Assembly: GCF_000015665.1 (NCBI RefSeq)
Contig: NC_008817.1
Span: forward strand, 124,001 to 188,000
DNA from: Prochlorococcus marinus str. MIT 9515
GTDB taxonomy: Bacteria > Cyanobacteriota > Cyanobacteriia > PCC-6307 > Cyanobiaceae
Length of the DNA: 64,000 nucleotides
Direction: 5' to 3'
Position numbers and translations under genes: made by a program. Positions 14,435-24,020 of this stretch are shown in pieces (position 1 is the stretch's first letter; each line of letters begins with the position of its first letter). The notes under the pieces are model-generated. The model searched no databases, was not told where the DNA came from, and was given only the letters and a program-made list of their open reading frames with translations.

Positions 14435-15577
14435 ATGTATTCAAAAATAAAAAACAAACTTAGGTTTAATAGAGTTACAAGAATAATCAGGTTTAAAAAT
14501 AGGATATCTGCTAATGAAGCATGTACCTATTGGCTGAAAAATAATAAAAACAAATTCACATATGAAGATAATAATATTAATTCCTTTAATTTGGATATCA
14601 CACCAATAGATCAAAAACCTATTCCCTTGTATTTCCTCTGGGCAAACCCTGTAATATCAAGAGCAAGGTTTATCTATTCTTTCAACAATGTAGTAGTTTC
14701 ACCTTATGAATCTCATATCTATTTTTATGATATTGATAAATCGACATCAGATCTTGGAACTAAATTTGATAATGACAAATTATCCTTATTTGATTTTTAT
14801 AAAAAGAATGAACTCTTCGCAGCTAAAGAGCTAAAAGGGAATGTTTTACATTTAGGTATTTCATCAAATCCTTCAAATTTTTATCATTGGATACATGAAA
14901 TATATGCAAGGATATTAAGAATTAAAAAAAAATATGATCTTAACAAATTTGATTTTGTGATTATGCCTAAATTAAATAATAAATTTCAGAAGGAAGCTTT
15001 AGAGTTATTAGAATTTGATACAAGTAAAATTTTAAGTAGTGAAAAATTTTATAAATGTACTGGTAATTTAGTAACTGCCAATATAGATATTATTGCTTCA
15101 GGGTTAGATCTAAGAAACTTTTTTGCTAACAATCATGAACTAAAGAGCAATAAACTTAAAAAATATTTTTTAGATAGAGACTCTAATAGCGGAATACAAA
15201 AAAGAGAACTTATAAATTTTGATAGATTTAAATCTAAATATAAAGATGCAGGATTCGAATTTGTAAAACCTGAACAATTGTCTTTTAAAGAACAACTGAA
15301 AATATTTCTTTCTGCTAAATCTCTTGTTGGTGTAAGCGGATCTGCTTTCTGTCTTGTTTCATTAATGAATGAAGGTTCAAAAGTTGTAGAGATATTCTCC
15401 AAAAGTTTCGTTGATCCTGCTATTTCTAACATATGTGCAGCATCTAATTTAAAATATGGATTTTATATTGAAGATTCATATAGACCTAAAATTGAAAATA
15501 ATTGGGTTAGAGATCTAAATTCAAAAATAAATGCGGATTTAATTGATCATGAAAAAATTATTAAATTCTTTATTTAG
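14435..15577 (+). CDS. glycosyltransferase family 61 (DUF563) protein
   Basis: This 380-residue protein has the GT61 core: NFYHWIHEIYARILR (about 149), FVIMPKLN, and the C-terminal acceptor-side motif VSGSAFCLVSLMNEGSKVVEIF (here given in parts: VGVSGSAFCLVSLMN, then EGSKVVEIFSK). GT61 enzymes transfer xylose or GlcNAc in eukaryotes; bacterial members are mostly in glycan clusters with unknown donors. There is no signal peptide, so it acts in the cytoplasm. It diverges from rfbB and converges with the ABC exporter. Confidence 0.75.
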   Translation: MYSKIKNKLRFNRVTRIIRFKNRISANEACTYWLKNNKNKFTYEDNNINSFNLDITPIDQKPIPLYFLWANPVISRARFIYSFNNVVVSPYESHIYFYDIDKSTSDLGTKFDNDKLSLFDFYKKNELFAAKELKGNVLHLGISSNPSNFYHWIHEIYARILRIKKKYDLNKFDFVIMPKLNNKFQKEALELLEFDTSKILSSEKFYKCTGNLVTANIDIIASGLDLRNFFANNHELKSNKLKKYFLDRDSNSGIQKRELINFDRFKSKYKDAGFEFVKPEQLSFKEQLKIFLSAKSLVGVSGSAFCLVSLMNEGSKVVEIFSKSFVDPAISNICAASNLKYGFYIEDSYRPKIENNWVRDLNSKINADLIDHEKIIKFFI

Positions 15578-15649
15578 ATCAATTAATCAAATCTAAATAT
15601 TTTCTAAATAAATTTTTATTATATTTTTCAAATGTCGATTAATATTCTT

Positions 15650-17410
15650 TTAATTGGAGTCATATTTATATTTGTATTCTTTTATATTTTGGTACTTAAT
15701 TAATTTTTTATTTTTTATTTCAAGTATATAATCGCAATTTTTCAATGTTTGTAATCTATGGGCAATCATTAAAACAGTTATCTCTGGATTATCAGTAATT
15801 ATATTATCAAGGATGCTTTTTTCAGTTTCCGAATCTACAGAACTTGTCGCTTCATCAAGTATTAACAGAGAATGTTTCTTATAAAGTGCTCTTGCTATTG
15901 CTAATCGTTGCTTTTGGCCTCCACTTAACCTAATGCCATTCTCTCCGACAAAGGTCTGAAGCCCATAACTAAGAGAATTTACAAGATCTTGTAACATTGA
16001 AATTTTCACTACTTTATTTAGTAGTTTGTAGTCAATTTTAGATTTAGATTTCCCAAAAACTATATTTTCTTCAATAGTTCTATCTAATAAAAAATAATCT
16101 TGAGGGACACTGGATACTGATAATCTAAATCGACGAAATAGATTAGGGTCCATTTTTTTTTCATCTATATAGATATAACCAGAATTGGGTTTTATTAAGC
16201 CTAAAAGTATATCTATAAAAGTGGACTTCCCAGTTCCAGTTTTACCAACAATACCAATTACTTCTCCTCTCTTGATAACTAAGTTTATATTTTCTAGTAC
16301 TGTATTTTCTTTATAAGAAAAACTAATATTTTCAAATCTAATTTTATTTTTTATTTCGAAATTATTTACTAATTTATCTCTTGAATTGTGTTTGTGCTTT
16401 TTGGTCTCCTTCAATAGTTGAACTACTGAATTTACACTTAATTTTTCTTGCCTTATAAAGAATACAGATCGAAATGTTTTTTGAAAAAGAGGCAATAATT
16501 TTTGCAATCCTAATATGAATGCCCCGCCTTTTGTAAGGTAGTTATAAAAATCAATTCCAGATAAATAAATAAATATGATCGATATTACAAGCCCAGACAA
16601 TATTAATGACTCCATTAAGTATCTCGGGATTTGAGAAATAGTATTAGAGTTTGTGTTGGCTAAGGTATTTTGAATATTATTTTTATCATATTCTTGAATA
16701 AAAAAACTATGCGAATCATCTAAAATGATTTGTCTTATAAAACCTAATGATTCCTGAACTATTCTTATAATATTTTTCCTAGTTTCAAATATTATTTTCC
16801 CATAGACATCAACATATTTTTTTGTCGATTTAGATGCAATCACATAGAATAATAATGAAAAAGTAAAAATACAAATTATAATTTTAGAATCAATAATAAA
16901 TAAAGAGATAGTAATACCTAAAATATTAAGAACTGAAAGACCTAGTAATAAGCTCTCAGAAATAACAGCTAAAGAGGACTCAAGCTGCTGTATCTGTGTA
17001 CTAATTAATTGACTAGAATTTGTATTTAAATGATATTCATAGTCTTGATATAAAATTTCTTTATATAATTTTTTGCCTAATTCAATATTAAGAGTGCCCC
17101 CAAAATCATTTATTTTTTTTATACAAAAAATCTTTATTAATCCAGAAAATAATATTATTATTAAAAATGAAAAAGATATAAATATAAATAATTGATCAGT
17201 TTGTTGAAAATTAAAAAAATCTGAAATTCTTCTTAAGAACTCTATTTCTAATATCTTATTTGGATTGCTGACAAAAGATATGAAAGGAACCATTGTTCCT
17301 ATTGTCATAAACTCTAAAAATGAATTTAAAAAAATAATAAATATTATAAAAATAAATTTTCTTTTTGTATGTTTACTTAAATATGAAACTAATTCAAAAA
17401 TTTTAATCAA
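15650..17410 (-). CDS. MsbA/PglK-type ABC exporter (fused membrane and ATPase domains)
   Basis: This 586-residue half-transporter has six helices in about 1-320, then an ATPase domain with Walker A GIVGKTGTGKST (about 390), signature LSGGQKQR and Walker B LLILDEATSSVD. It exports lipid-linked or hydrophobic substrates across the inner membrane, acting as a homodimer. Together with rfbB and GT61 it suggests export of a surface glycolipid. Its Lys- and Asn-rich, AT-heavy coding is like other accessory genes here. The C-terminus continues past the Walker B as a normal tail. Confidence 0.88.
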   Translation of the reverse strand: MIKIFELVSYLSKHTKRKFIFIIFIIFLNSFLEFMTIGTMVPFISFVSNPNKILEIEFLRRISDFFNFQQTDQLFIFISFSFLIIILFSGLIKIFCIKKINDFGGTLNIELGKKLYKEILYQDYEYHLNTNSSQLISTQIQQLESSLAVISESLLLGLSVLNILGITISLFIIDSKIIICIFTFSLLFYVIASKSTKKYVDVYGKIIFETRKNIIRIVQESLGFIRQIILDDSHSFFIQEYDKNNIQNTLANTNSNTISQIPRYLMESLILSGLVISIIFIYLSGIDFYNYLTKGGAFILGLQKLLPLFQKTFRSVFFIRQEKLSVNSVVQLLKETKKHKHNSRDKLVNNFEIKNKIRFENISFSYKENTVLENINLVIKRGEVIGIVGKTGTGKSTFIDILLGLIKPNSGYIYIDEKKMDPNLFRRFRLSVSSVPQDYFLLDRTIEENIVFGKSKSKIDYKLLNKVVKISMLQDLVNSLSYGLQTFVGENGIRLSGGQKQRLAIARALYKKHSLLILDEATSSVDSETEKSILDNIITDNPEITVLMIAHRLQTLKNCDYILEIKNKKLIKYQNIKEYKYKYDSN

Positions 17411-17513
17411 ATAATTAGACTAGAGAATTTATACATATTTTAAGTTAACTGACATAAATAGCAATATTTGAAAATAAAAAGGCAATAATAATTTCAATTT
17501 AAGTATCTTGATT

Positions 17514-17588
17514 TTACGATTTTAAACTACCTCCTTGATCTGAGAGAGGATTCATTAGTTGACATTCCATCGATGCCCAATAGATAAG
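17514..17588 (-). pseudogene. small ORF or C-terminal gene remnant
   Basis: Between a stop at 17589-17591 and TAA at 17514-17516 the minus strand encodes LIYWASMECQLMNPLSDQGG followed by SLKS. The composition (W, C, M, a Gly pair) looks protein-like in an otherwise non-coding area. It may be an 18-residue peptide from the ATG at 17568-17570 or the tail of a lost gene. Confidence 0.3.
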
Positions 17589-17760
17589 TTATTTACTCCA
17601 CCCATTCATGAATTTTCTTTTTAAGAGAAAAAATTTGGATATATCTAAACAATTTATATGATATTTAGGCTTTTATTTTGGAATTTTTTTCAAGAATTAA
17701 ACAATAATACAACTTAAATTAAAGATTAATATTTATTCTTTTTGTATAAGGAAAAATTTA

Positions 17761-17797
17761 GATAAAAAATCCCCTTTTAATAAATGGGGAAAGTTTT
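17761..17797 (-). terminator. terminator of the 17909-18268 gene
   Basis: On the minus strand TCCCC (17790-17786) and GGGGA (17774-17770) form a short stem with a 11-base loop, followed by TTTTTTATC. A run of A upstream means it could act on both strands. It lies about 120 bases after the stop of the 119-residue gene. Confidence 0.5.
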
Positions 17798-17908
17798 TTA
17801 AAGTATTTTATTAATTAATTTAGTAAGTAAAATCCTTTTATCTGTTGAAACGATATCAATATTATTATTGAAATTTAAATTCATCCCACACAAAATTTCA
17901 AAATTTAA

Positions 17909-18268
17909 TTAGTCATCCCACATATCTTGTTTTGCCTTGTCAAGATTATTTTTCTCAAGCAATTCTAATCTTCGCTCTTGTGTATCTTCTTCAATATTTT
18001 GAATACTCTCGTTATTGATATATTTTTGTTGAATTTCAAGAATGATAATCTCAAATTGATCTCCATAAAAATCAGACATTTCCTGCCAAGCTTCCATTTC
18101 CTCCTCTTTACCTATTGTGTTATTTATTTGATGGCTAATAATTTCTAAAACAAATTCCGTTAATTCTTTATGACTCATGCTGTTAACTTTTTTTTGAATA
18201 TAGTGTTCTTTTAGATGATGAAGCTGTTTTTTTGATAAATCAGCATATGTAATAGATTTCTTTTTCAT
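17909..18268 (-). CDS. conserved-looking hypothetical protein, 119 aa
   Basis: This highly charged, helical protein starts MKKKSITYADLSKKQLHHLK and has a dense segment NNTIGKEEEMEAWQEMSDFY in its middle, then an acidic C-terminus ending DMWDD. There are no membrane segments and no metal-site motifs. Its regular helix heptads suggest a coiled-coil or protein-binding role. It sits alone between two long gaps and has its own terminator. I cannot name the family. Confidence 0.65.
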   Translation of the reverse strand: MKKKSITYADLSKKQLHHLKEHYIQKKVNSMSHKELTEFVLEIISHQINNTIGKEEEMEAWQEMSDFYGDQFEIIILEIQQKYINNESIQNIEEDTQERRLELLEKNNLDKAKQDMWDD

Positions 18269-18689
18269 AAATATTAGGTTTGTTTTTTAACTCAGTTAAA
18301 CATTAGGATCTTAAAAAATATTTTAAGTTACTCAATTTTGTCATAATTATTTCAGGGAAACTTTAATTTAAAAATAAAAGCTTTCAATTGGAAGGTTAAT
18401 AGTTATCTAATAAATTACTATCTTAAATATTTCCTTACTAGATTATTGTTTAAGTTACTGCAGTACAGCTCATGAATTTACATTCAATTATTAAGCAATT
18501 ATTAAAATAATCGAAAGAAATTATAAAATTTATATCATCCTTTAGGCTGGTTTTTCCTTCTAATACCTTAGAGTCATTAGTTTTTTTTATTGTAATTACT
18601 CATTAAAGTTTTTATCTTAGGTCTGCAATCAATGTAAATTATTGAGAGAATATTACAAATTAACATTCAAGTTAAATAAATAGATAAAT
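18269..18689. other. 420-base gap upstream of rpaA
   Basis: No coding frame is seen in this A/T-rich gap between the 119-residue gene and rpaA. One partial TTTACATTCAATTATTAAG resembles half of an HLR1-type RpaB site, but the second half is absent. The size of the gap suggests room for rpaA regulation. Confidence 0.4.
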
Positions 18690-19472
18690 ATGAAAATTTC
18701 AATCCTTTTGATAGAAGACGATCGTGATATGCGTGAATTAGTAGCTGGACATCTCGAGCATTCCGGTTTTGATGTGCAAAAAGCTGAAGATGGTATAAAA
18801 GGTCAAGCTTTAGCACTACAGTATTCACCTGACCTAATTCTTTTGGATCTAATGTTACCCAGTGTTGATGGCTTAACACTATGTCAAAGGTTAAGGAGGG
18901 ATGAGAGAACATCAAATATTCCGATCTTAATGATTACAGCCTTGGGCGGGCTAAAAGATAAAGTAACTGGATTTAATTCAGGTGCTGATGATTACATAAC
19001 AAAACCATTTGATCTTGAAGAATTACATGTCCGCATCAAAGCATTATTAAGAAGAACTAATAGAGCTCAATTGAATTCAACAAATCAACAAGAAATTTTA
19101 AATTACGGTCCTCTTACTCTTGTCCCAGAAAGATTTGAGGCTATTTGGTTTGAATCACCTGTAAGACTTACGCATTTAGAATTTGAACTGCTACATTGCT
19201 TGTTACAAAGGCATGGTCAAACAGTTTCACCGGCACTTATTTTAAAAGAAGTCTGGGGTTATGAGCCAGATGATGATATAGAGACAATTCGGGTTCATGT
19301 AAGACACTTAAGAACAAAATTAGAACCTGATCCTCGCAAGCCAACATATATTAAAACTGTTTACGGAGCAGGATATTGCCTTGAATTACCTGATGAAGCA
19401 AAAGTTGACGTTGCAAGTCAAAAATTTACAGAATCTAGAAATTCAAGTTTAATTAATACAGTGATTGAGTAA
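18690..19472 (+). CDS. rpaA: response regulator RpaA (OmpR family)
   Basis: This 260-residue regulator has a receiver domain (about 4-120) with acidic ED pair, phosphate site D in [13 protein letters not shown], and conserved K in YITKPFD, then an OmpR-type winged helix (about 145-240; [19 protein letters not shown] and TVYGAGYCL). In cyanobacteria RpaA acts after the SasA kinase to output the circadian clock; Prochlorococcus keeps it though its kai system is reduced. Its ATG follows ATAAAT with no strong ribosome site. The gene is 3 bases from convergent holB. Confidence 0.88.
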   Translation: MKISILLIEDDRDMRELVAGHLEHSGFDVQKAEDGIKGQALALQYSPDLILLDLMLPSVDGLTLCQRLRRDERTSNIPILMITALGGLKDKVTGFNSGADDYITKPFDLEELHVRIKALLRRTNRAQLNSTNQQEILNYGPLTLVPERFEAIWFESPVRLTHLEFELLHCLLQRHGQTVSPALILKEVWGYEPDDDIETIRVHVRHLRTKLEPDPRKPTYIKTVYGAGYCLELPDEAKVDVASQKFTESRNSSLINTVIE

Positions 19473-19475
19473 TTT

Positions 19476-20435
19476 TTATAAATCTTCATTAGCTATTTTT
19501 AATAAGCTCACTTCCCAAGCTAGCCTTGGTTGGGTAAAATTCATGAGATGAATTTTCAATTTTTCTAATGTTTTAATTATCTTTTTATTTTTAGCTGTTT
19601 CCCAACATTTTTTTTGCATAAGGTTTACTAAGAATATCTGTTGATCTAACACTAGTTCCTCAGCAATTATTTTTGAAACTTTTAGTATTTCTAGATTATT
19701 CATCAATGGGAAGCTTAAATTATCTTTTATCTCGTTAGGTAATTCGTTCCACATTTTTATATTTTTCAGTATTTTCCCTGGAGAGCCATTCGCTGAATAA
19801 ATTAAATCTTCTAAATTCACTTTTTCTTCATTGTTTAATATTGAATCATCTGTATTATTTTTTATAAAAATCTCAAGTTGTTTGTATGAAAAAGATTTAA
19901 ATCTAATGAGTTGACATCTTGAGATAATAGTACCTAAAAGTGAACTTAATCTTGATGTTAAAAGAATAAACAGACCATTAGTGGGCTCTTCAAGTGTTTT
20001 TAAAAGGCAATTGGATGCAGCTTCATTTAAAAGGTCTGCATCAATAATTAAGACAATCTTTTTTCCTGATTCAATAGATTTTTGAGCCAAAAAATTTTTT
20101 ATATTCCTTATTTGCTCAATTCTTATTGTTGCTTTTTTGTTTTTTGAAGAATCGGCTTCTGAACTATTTATAAGATTACCCTTGAAAACATATGTTGGCT
20201 CTATTAATAAAAAATCTGGATGGTTATTATCTATAATTTTTTCTTGAATATTTGAATTAGAAGAATCTTGAATAAAAATTTCTTTAATAAATTCAATAGC
20301 TGTTTGTTTTTTTCCAATACCTTCAGGGCCATAAAAAATATAACCGTTAGAAAATACTTTTGTTTGAAGTATATTTTCTAAAATTTGATTGACTTCTTTA
20401 TTAATCAAAAGATTATCATTTTCAAGATTAATCAT
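19476..20435 (-). CDS. holB: DNA polymerase III delta-prime subunit
   Basis: This 319-residue clamp-loader subunit has an N-terminal ATPase fold with GPEGIGKKQT in the Walker A place, a conserved SRCQLIRFK sensor region and a C-terminal helical lid. The delta-prime subunit stays in the gamma complex that loads the sliding clamp; it is usually ATPase-dead, which fits the altered P-loop (KK-Q-T). It follows tmk by 3 bases and converges on rpaA. Tmk-HolB pairing is common in bacteria. Confidence 0.88.
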   Translation of the reverse strand: MINLENDNLLINKEVNQILENILQTKVFSNGYIFYGPEGIGKKQTAIEFIKEIFIQDSSNSNIQEKIIDNNHPDFLLIEPTYVFKGNLINSSEADSSKNKKATIRIEQIRNIKNFLAQKSIESGKKIVLIIDADLLNEAASNCLLKTLEEPTNGLFILLTSRLSSLLGTIISRCQLIRFKSFSYKQLEIFIKNNTDDSILNNEEKVNLEDLIYSANGSPGKILKNIKMWNELPNEIKDNLSFPLMNNLEILKVSKIIAEELVLDQQIFLVNLMQKKCWETAKNKKIIKTLEKLKIHLMNFTQPRLAWEVSLLKIANEDL

Positions 20436-20438
20436 TCT

Positions 20439-21071
20439 TTAGTTACGAAAAGTTTTTAGTAACGTTTCTTTAATTTCATTAGAAATAGCAGTAATATTTT
20501 GGGTCGCAGATATTACTTTCCACTTTTTTTCTTTAGCGATCAACTTGAATCCTTCATTGACTTTTTGTAAAAAATTGATACCTTCGGATTCCATTCTGTC
20601 AGGGACAAAATTTTTTCTTCGTAAAATACTCTCCTCTGCTGAAATTTCCAGAAAAATAGTAAGGTCTGGATATTCTCCTTGACAAACAATTGATTCGATA
20701 TTTTTTATTATTTCTAGATTGATATGTCTCCCATAGCCTTGATAAGCAAGTGTAGAGTCAGAAAATCTATCGCTAATTACCCAGTCCTCTTTTTTTAATG
20801 CAGGAGAAATTATTTTAGAAACATGTTCTGCTCTATCTGCAGAATAAAGTAACAACTCAGCAAGTGATGAAGGCTTATTATTTTTATTGTTGTCAAGTAT
20901 TAAATTTCTAAGTTTTTTACCTAATAAGCTTCCCCCAGGTTCCCTAGTTTTTATTAATTTTGAATTCTTTCCCATTAGACCACTAGTAGGTAGCCATCTT
21001 GAAATCTCATCAATTTGGGTTGTTTTCCCACAACCATCTATTCCTTCAATAACAATAAATTTACCTTTCAT
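20439..21071 (-). CDS. tmk: thymidylate kinase
   Basis: Phosphorylates dTMP to dTDP for DNA synthesis. The 210 residues carry [12 protein letters not shown] (P-loop), the base- and phosphate-binding [15 protein letters not shown] with the DR pair, and a TREPGG motif. The lid is of the type with basic residues outside the P-loop. It starts where the copper ATPase gene ends (1 base) and is followed by holB, all on one strand, so a three-gene transcript is likely. Confidence 0.93.
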   Translation of the reverse strand: MKGKFIVIEGIDGCGKTTQIDEISRWLPTSGLMGKNSKLIKTREPGGSLLGKKLRNLILDNNKNNKPSSLAELLLYSADRAEHVSKIISPALKKEDWVISDRFSDSTLAYQGYGRHINLEIIKNIESIVCQGEYPDLTIFLEISAEESILRRKNFVPDRMESEGINFLQKVNEGFKLIAKEKKWKVISATQNITAISNEIKETLLKTFRN

Positions 21072-23369
21072 TTATTCTAAAGATAAAGCATTGATTACAA
21101 CGGTTATGGAACTTGTTGCCATTAATAATGCTGCGATAGAAGGTGTTAGAAGAATGCCATATTTAGGAAAAAGAATACCAGCAGCTAAAGGAATAGCAAT
21201 CAAGTTGTAGCCAAAAGCCCAAAATATATTTTGCTTGATTTTTCTAATTGTTCTTTTTGCAAGACTAAGTGCATAAGGTAATCCAGATAAATGATCTCCC
21301 ATTAAAACAACATCTGCATTTGCTTTTGCAATTTGAGTCCCTGAGCCAACCGCTATTCCTAAATTTGATGCGGCTAACGCTGGTGCGTCATTTATTCCAT
21401 CTCCAATCATTGCTACTTTATAATTTTCTTTTAGATTTTCAATAATTTTCAATTTCATTTCTGGTAGAAGATCCCATTTTATTTCATCTTCTGGGCTACC
21501 TATTTTTTTTGCCAACTCAACTACAGTTTCTTTTCTATCTCCGCTTAAAATATTAATTTTGTAATTATCTTTTCTCAATTTTTGAACAGAACTTATCGAA
21601 TCTTCTCTTAATAAATCACCTAATAAAATAAATCCAAGTAATTCATTATTAATACTCACACCAATAACTGAATGGGATTTATTTTCTTGTGTTTCGAGCA
21701 TTTTTTGAGATTCACTATCAATTATTACTCCTTTGCTTATTAACCATTCAATGCTTCCAATATTAATTACTCCATCAATTGATTCAAGATCTCCTGAAAT
21801 ACCTCTTCCCGATTCTGTATGGATACTTTTGATTGGTAGTAAACTAAGATTTTGTTTGTTGGCTTCTTTGACTAATGCTTTAGCTATGGGATGTCTACTT
21901 TGACTTTCTAAACTTGCAGATACTTTTAACAGATATAAATTATCATCACTATTTATGTAGTTAATAATAAAAGGCTCTCCTTTTGTTAAAGTTCCTGTTT
22001 TATCAAAAATAATATGATTAATTTTTGAGGCCATTTCTATTTTGTCTCCTCCTTTAAATAAAATTCCTTTTTTTGCCGCTTTCCCTGAAGCAACAGTTAT
22101 AACAGTGGGGGTAGCAAGACCTAAAGCGCAAGGGCATGCTATTACTAAAACTGCAATTGAAAGTTGTATGGCTAAACTTAAAAAATTTTCAGCATTACTT
22201 CCTAAAGAATTATGTAATGTATGGTTGGAGGCATCTATCAATCCATGATGATCATGTATTAACAAATCCGGCCAAATTTGTTTTGCTCCTTTCCACCAAA
22301 AAAAGAAACTTGATGTTGCAATGAAGAGTACAAAGTATGTGAATTTACCTGCAATTTGATCAGCAATTCTTTGAATAGGAGGTTTATTAAACTGTACTGA
22401 TTCAATAAGATTAACCAGTTTTGCTAAAGAAGTATCATCTCCGACTTTTATGACTTTTAGTCTTAGTGTGGAATTTAGATTTAACGATCCATTAAGTAAA
22501 TGCTCACCAGGGCGTACGTTTATAGGTTTAGATTCCCCAGTAATGTGAGAAACATCTAAAGATGAATTTCCTTCAATAACAGTACAGTCAGCAGGCACTC
22601 TATCTCCAGCTAACAATTGAATTTCATCTCCAGGTTTTAAAGAATGTACTCTGACTGATTTGACTTTATTTTCTTCTAAATAAATATTTGCCATTTCTGG
22701 TTGTAGATCTAACAATTCTCCAATTGAAGAACCTGTATGGTACTTGGCTCTTTCTTCTAAAAAACGTCCAATGAGGATAAATCCTAATAACATTACTGGT
22801 TCATTAAAAAAACAAGGAAAACCAGTTGATGGAAATATTAATGATAAAAGACTTGTTATATAGGCACTAGTTACTCCAAGAGCTACTAAAGAATCCATAT
22901 CTGGTCGATTTCTTAAAAATGATTTAAATCCTTTAATTAATATCTCCCTACCAGGAAATAATAAAGCTGTTGTTGCGAGTAGAGCATGAAAAAACAAATT
23001 TCCTAATATTGGTAAATTTAAATAGCCTCCCTCTGCTAAATGCCCTAGACCTGAAAGTAATAAAAGTAAAAGTGCAAAAGTGAGTTTTTTCCATTGATTA
23101 ACCCACTTCTTTTTTTTTTCTAATTGAACTTTATTTACTTTTTTTGAAAAGTCATTAATGTATATCTTTGAAGGGAATCCGCTTTGATTAAGGTTTTCTA
23201 AAACCTGATCAATATTTTGAAAAGTTTTATTAACTTCTATATAGGCGCTCTCAGTTAGTAAGTTTACAGAGACATTTTCGATTCCATCGGAATTTTTCAA
23301 TATATTTTCTACCGTGTTAACACATCCCCCACATTTCATGCCGTTTATATTTAATTGAATACTCTTCAT
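21072..23369 (-). CDS. copper-transporting P-type ATPase (P1B)
   Basis: This 765-residue pump has an N-terminal heavy-metal domain with GMKCGGCVNTVEN (CxxC), eight membrane segments with the CPC metal site in IACPCALGLATP, the phosphorylation motif DKTGTLTKGEP, TGES, and the hinge GDGINDAPALA. In cyanobacteria such pumps (CtaA and PacS) move Cu(I) into the cell or thylakoid for plastocyanin; I cannot tell which. It shares the strand and likely transcript with tmk and holB. Confidence 0.92.
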   Translation of the reverse strand: MKSIQLNINGMKCGGCVNTVENILKNSDGIENVSVNLLTESAYIEVNKTFQNIDQVLENLNQSGFPSKIYINDFSKKVNKVQLEKKKKWVNQWKKLTFALLLLLLSGLGHLAEGGYLNLPILGNLFFHALLATTALLFPGREILIKGFKSFLRNRPDMDSLVALGVTSAYITSLLSLIFPSTGFPCFFNEPVMLLGFILIGRFLEERAKYHTGSSIGELLDLQPEMANIYLEENKVKSVRVHSLKPGDEIQLLAGDRVPADCTVIEGNSSLDVSHITGESKPINVRPGEHLLNGSLNLNSTLRLKVIKVGDDTSLAKLVNLIESVQFNKPPIQRIADQIAGKFTYFVLFIATSSFFFWWKGAKQIWPDLLIHDHHGLIDASNHTLHNSLGSNAENFLSLAIQLSIAVLVIACPCALGLATPTVITVASGKAAKKGILFKGGDKIEMASKINHIIFDKTGTLTKGEPFIINYINSDDNLYLLKVSASLESQSRHPIAKALVKEANKQNLSLLPIKSIHTESGRGISGDLESIDGVINIGSIEWLISKGVIIDSESQKMLETQENKSHSVIGVSINNELLGFILLGDLLREDSISSVQKLRKDNYKINILSGDRKETVVELAKKIGSPEDEIKWDLLPEMKLKIIENLKENYKVAMIGDGINDAPALAASNLGIAVGSGTQIAKANADVVLMGDHLSGLPYALSLAKRTIRKIKQNIFWAFGYNLIAIPLAAGILFPKYGILLTPSIAALLMATSSITVVINALSLE

Positions 23370-23488
23370 GTTTGTTGCAATGAAAGCAAATTAATGCTTA
23401 GTTTTATTCATAATAATAATAATAAATGTTATAGACTTTTTAAATAGTTAATTCTTAATTGACTAATTTAATTTTATTACAAAAAAAA

Positions 23489-24010
23489 GTGCCAAATAAT
23501 CAAAACAGAGACAATTTTATAGATAAAGCTTTTACTGTAATTGCTGAATCTATTGTCAAAATCATGCCAATTGCTGATAAAGAAAAAAAAGCTTACATCT
23601 ATTATCGAGATGGTTTAGCTGCGCAAAATAATGGCGATTATTCAGAAGCATTGGAATACTATAAAGAGAGCTTATTATTAGAAGAAAATAAAATTGATAG
23701 AGGAGAAACTTTAAAAAATATGGCAATAATATATATGAGTAATGGAGAAGAGGATTTATCCATAGAAACTTATCAAAAAGCTTTAGTTGAAAATCCTAAA
23801 CAGCCATCTTGTCTTAAAAACATAGGATTGATTTATGAAAAAAGGGGAAGATATGCTGAACAGAATGGTGACTTAGATCAAAGAGATATGTGGTTTGATA
23901 AAGCTGCTCAAGTTTGGTCTAAAGCTGTGAGGCTTTATCCTGGTGGATATTTAGATATTGAAAATTGGTTAAAAACTTCTGGAAGAAGTTCAATTGATAT
24001 TTATCTTTAG
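23489..24010 (+). CDS. ycf3: photosystem I assembly protein Ycf3
   Basis: I take the GTG at 23489 as the start (173 aa, the family length); a TTG frame start at 23459 would add ten residues not seen in the family. After [20 protein letters not shown] come three TPR units (about 32-150; for example [20 protein letters not shown]). Ycf3 is a thylakoid-surface chaperone that helps assemble the PSI core. It stands alone, convergent with radA. Confidence 0.93.
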
Positions 24011-24020
24011 ATTTTTTGAT

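Larger units (their letters stand above)
17411..17908. other. long non-coding stretch (about 500 bases)
   Basis: No full gene is seen. It contains a 24-codon protein-like remnant on the minus strand (17514-17588) and a hairpin at 17770-17790. The rest is A/T runs with stops in all frames. An untranslated RNA cannot be ruled out; I found no match to Yfr-type motifs I know. Confidence 0.5.

Noticed and set aside
13254-17410. Second tRNA-linked element for the glycan genes
   Set aside because: No tRNA, attachment repeat or recombinase is seen at its borders.
18269-18689. HLR1 (RpaB) site upstream of rpaA
   Set aside because: Only one half-site (TTTACATT) is present; a proper direct repeat is missing.
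17411-18689. Known small RNAs (Yfr1, Yfr2 or 6S)
   Set aside because: None of the short conserved motifs I know was found; a covariance search would be needed.
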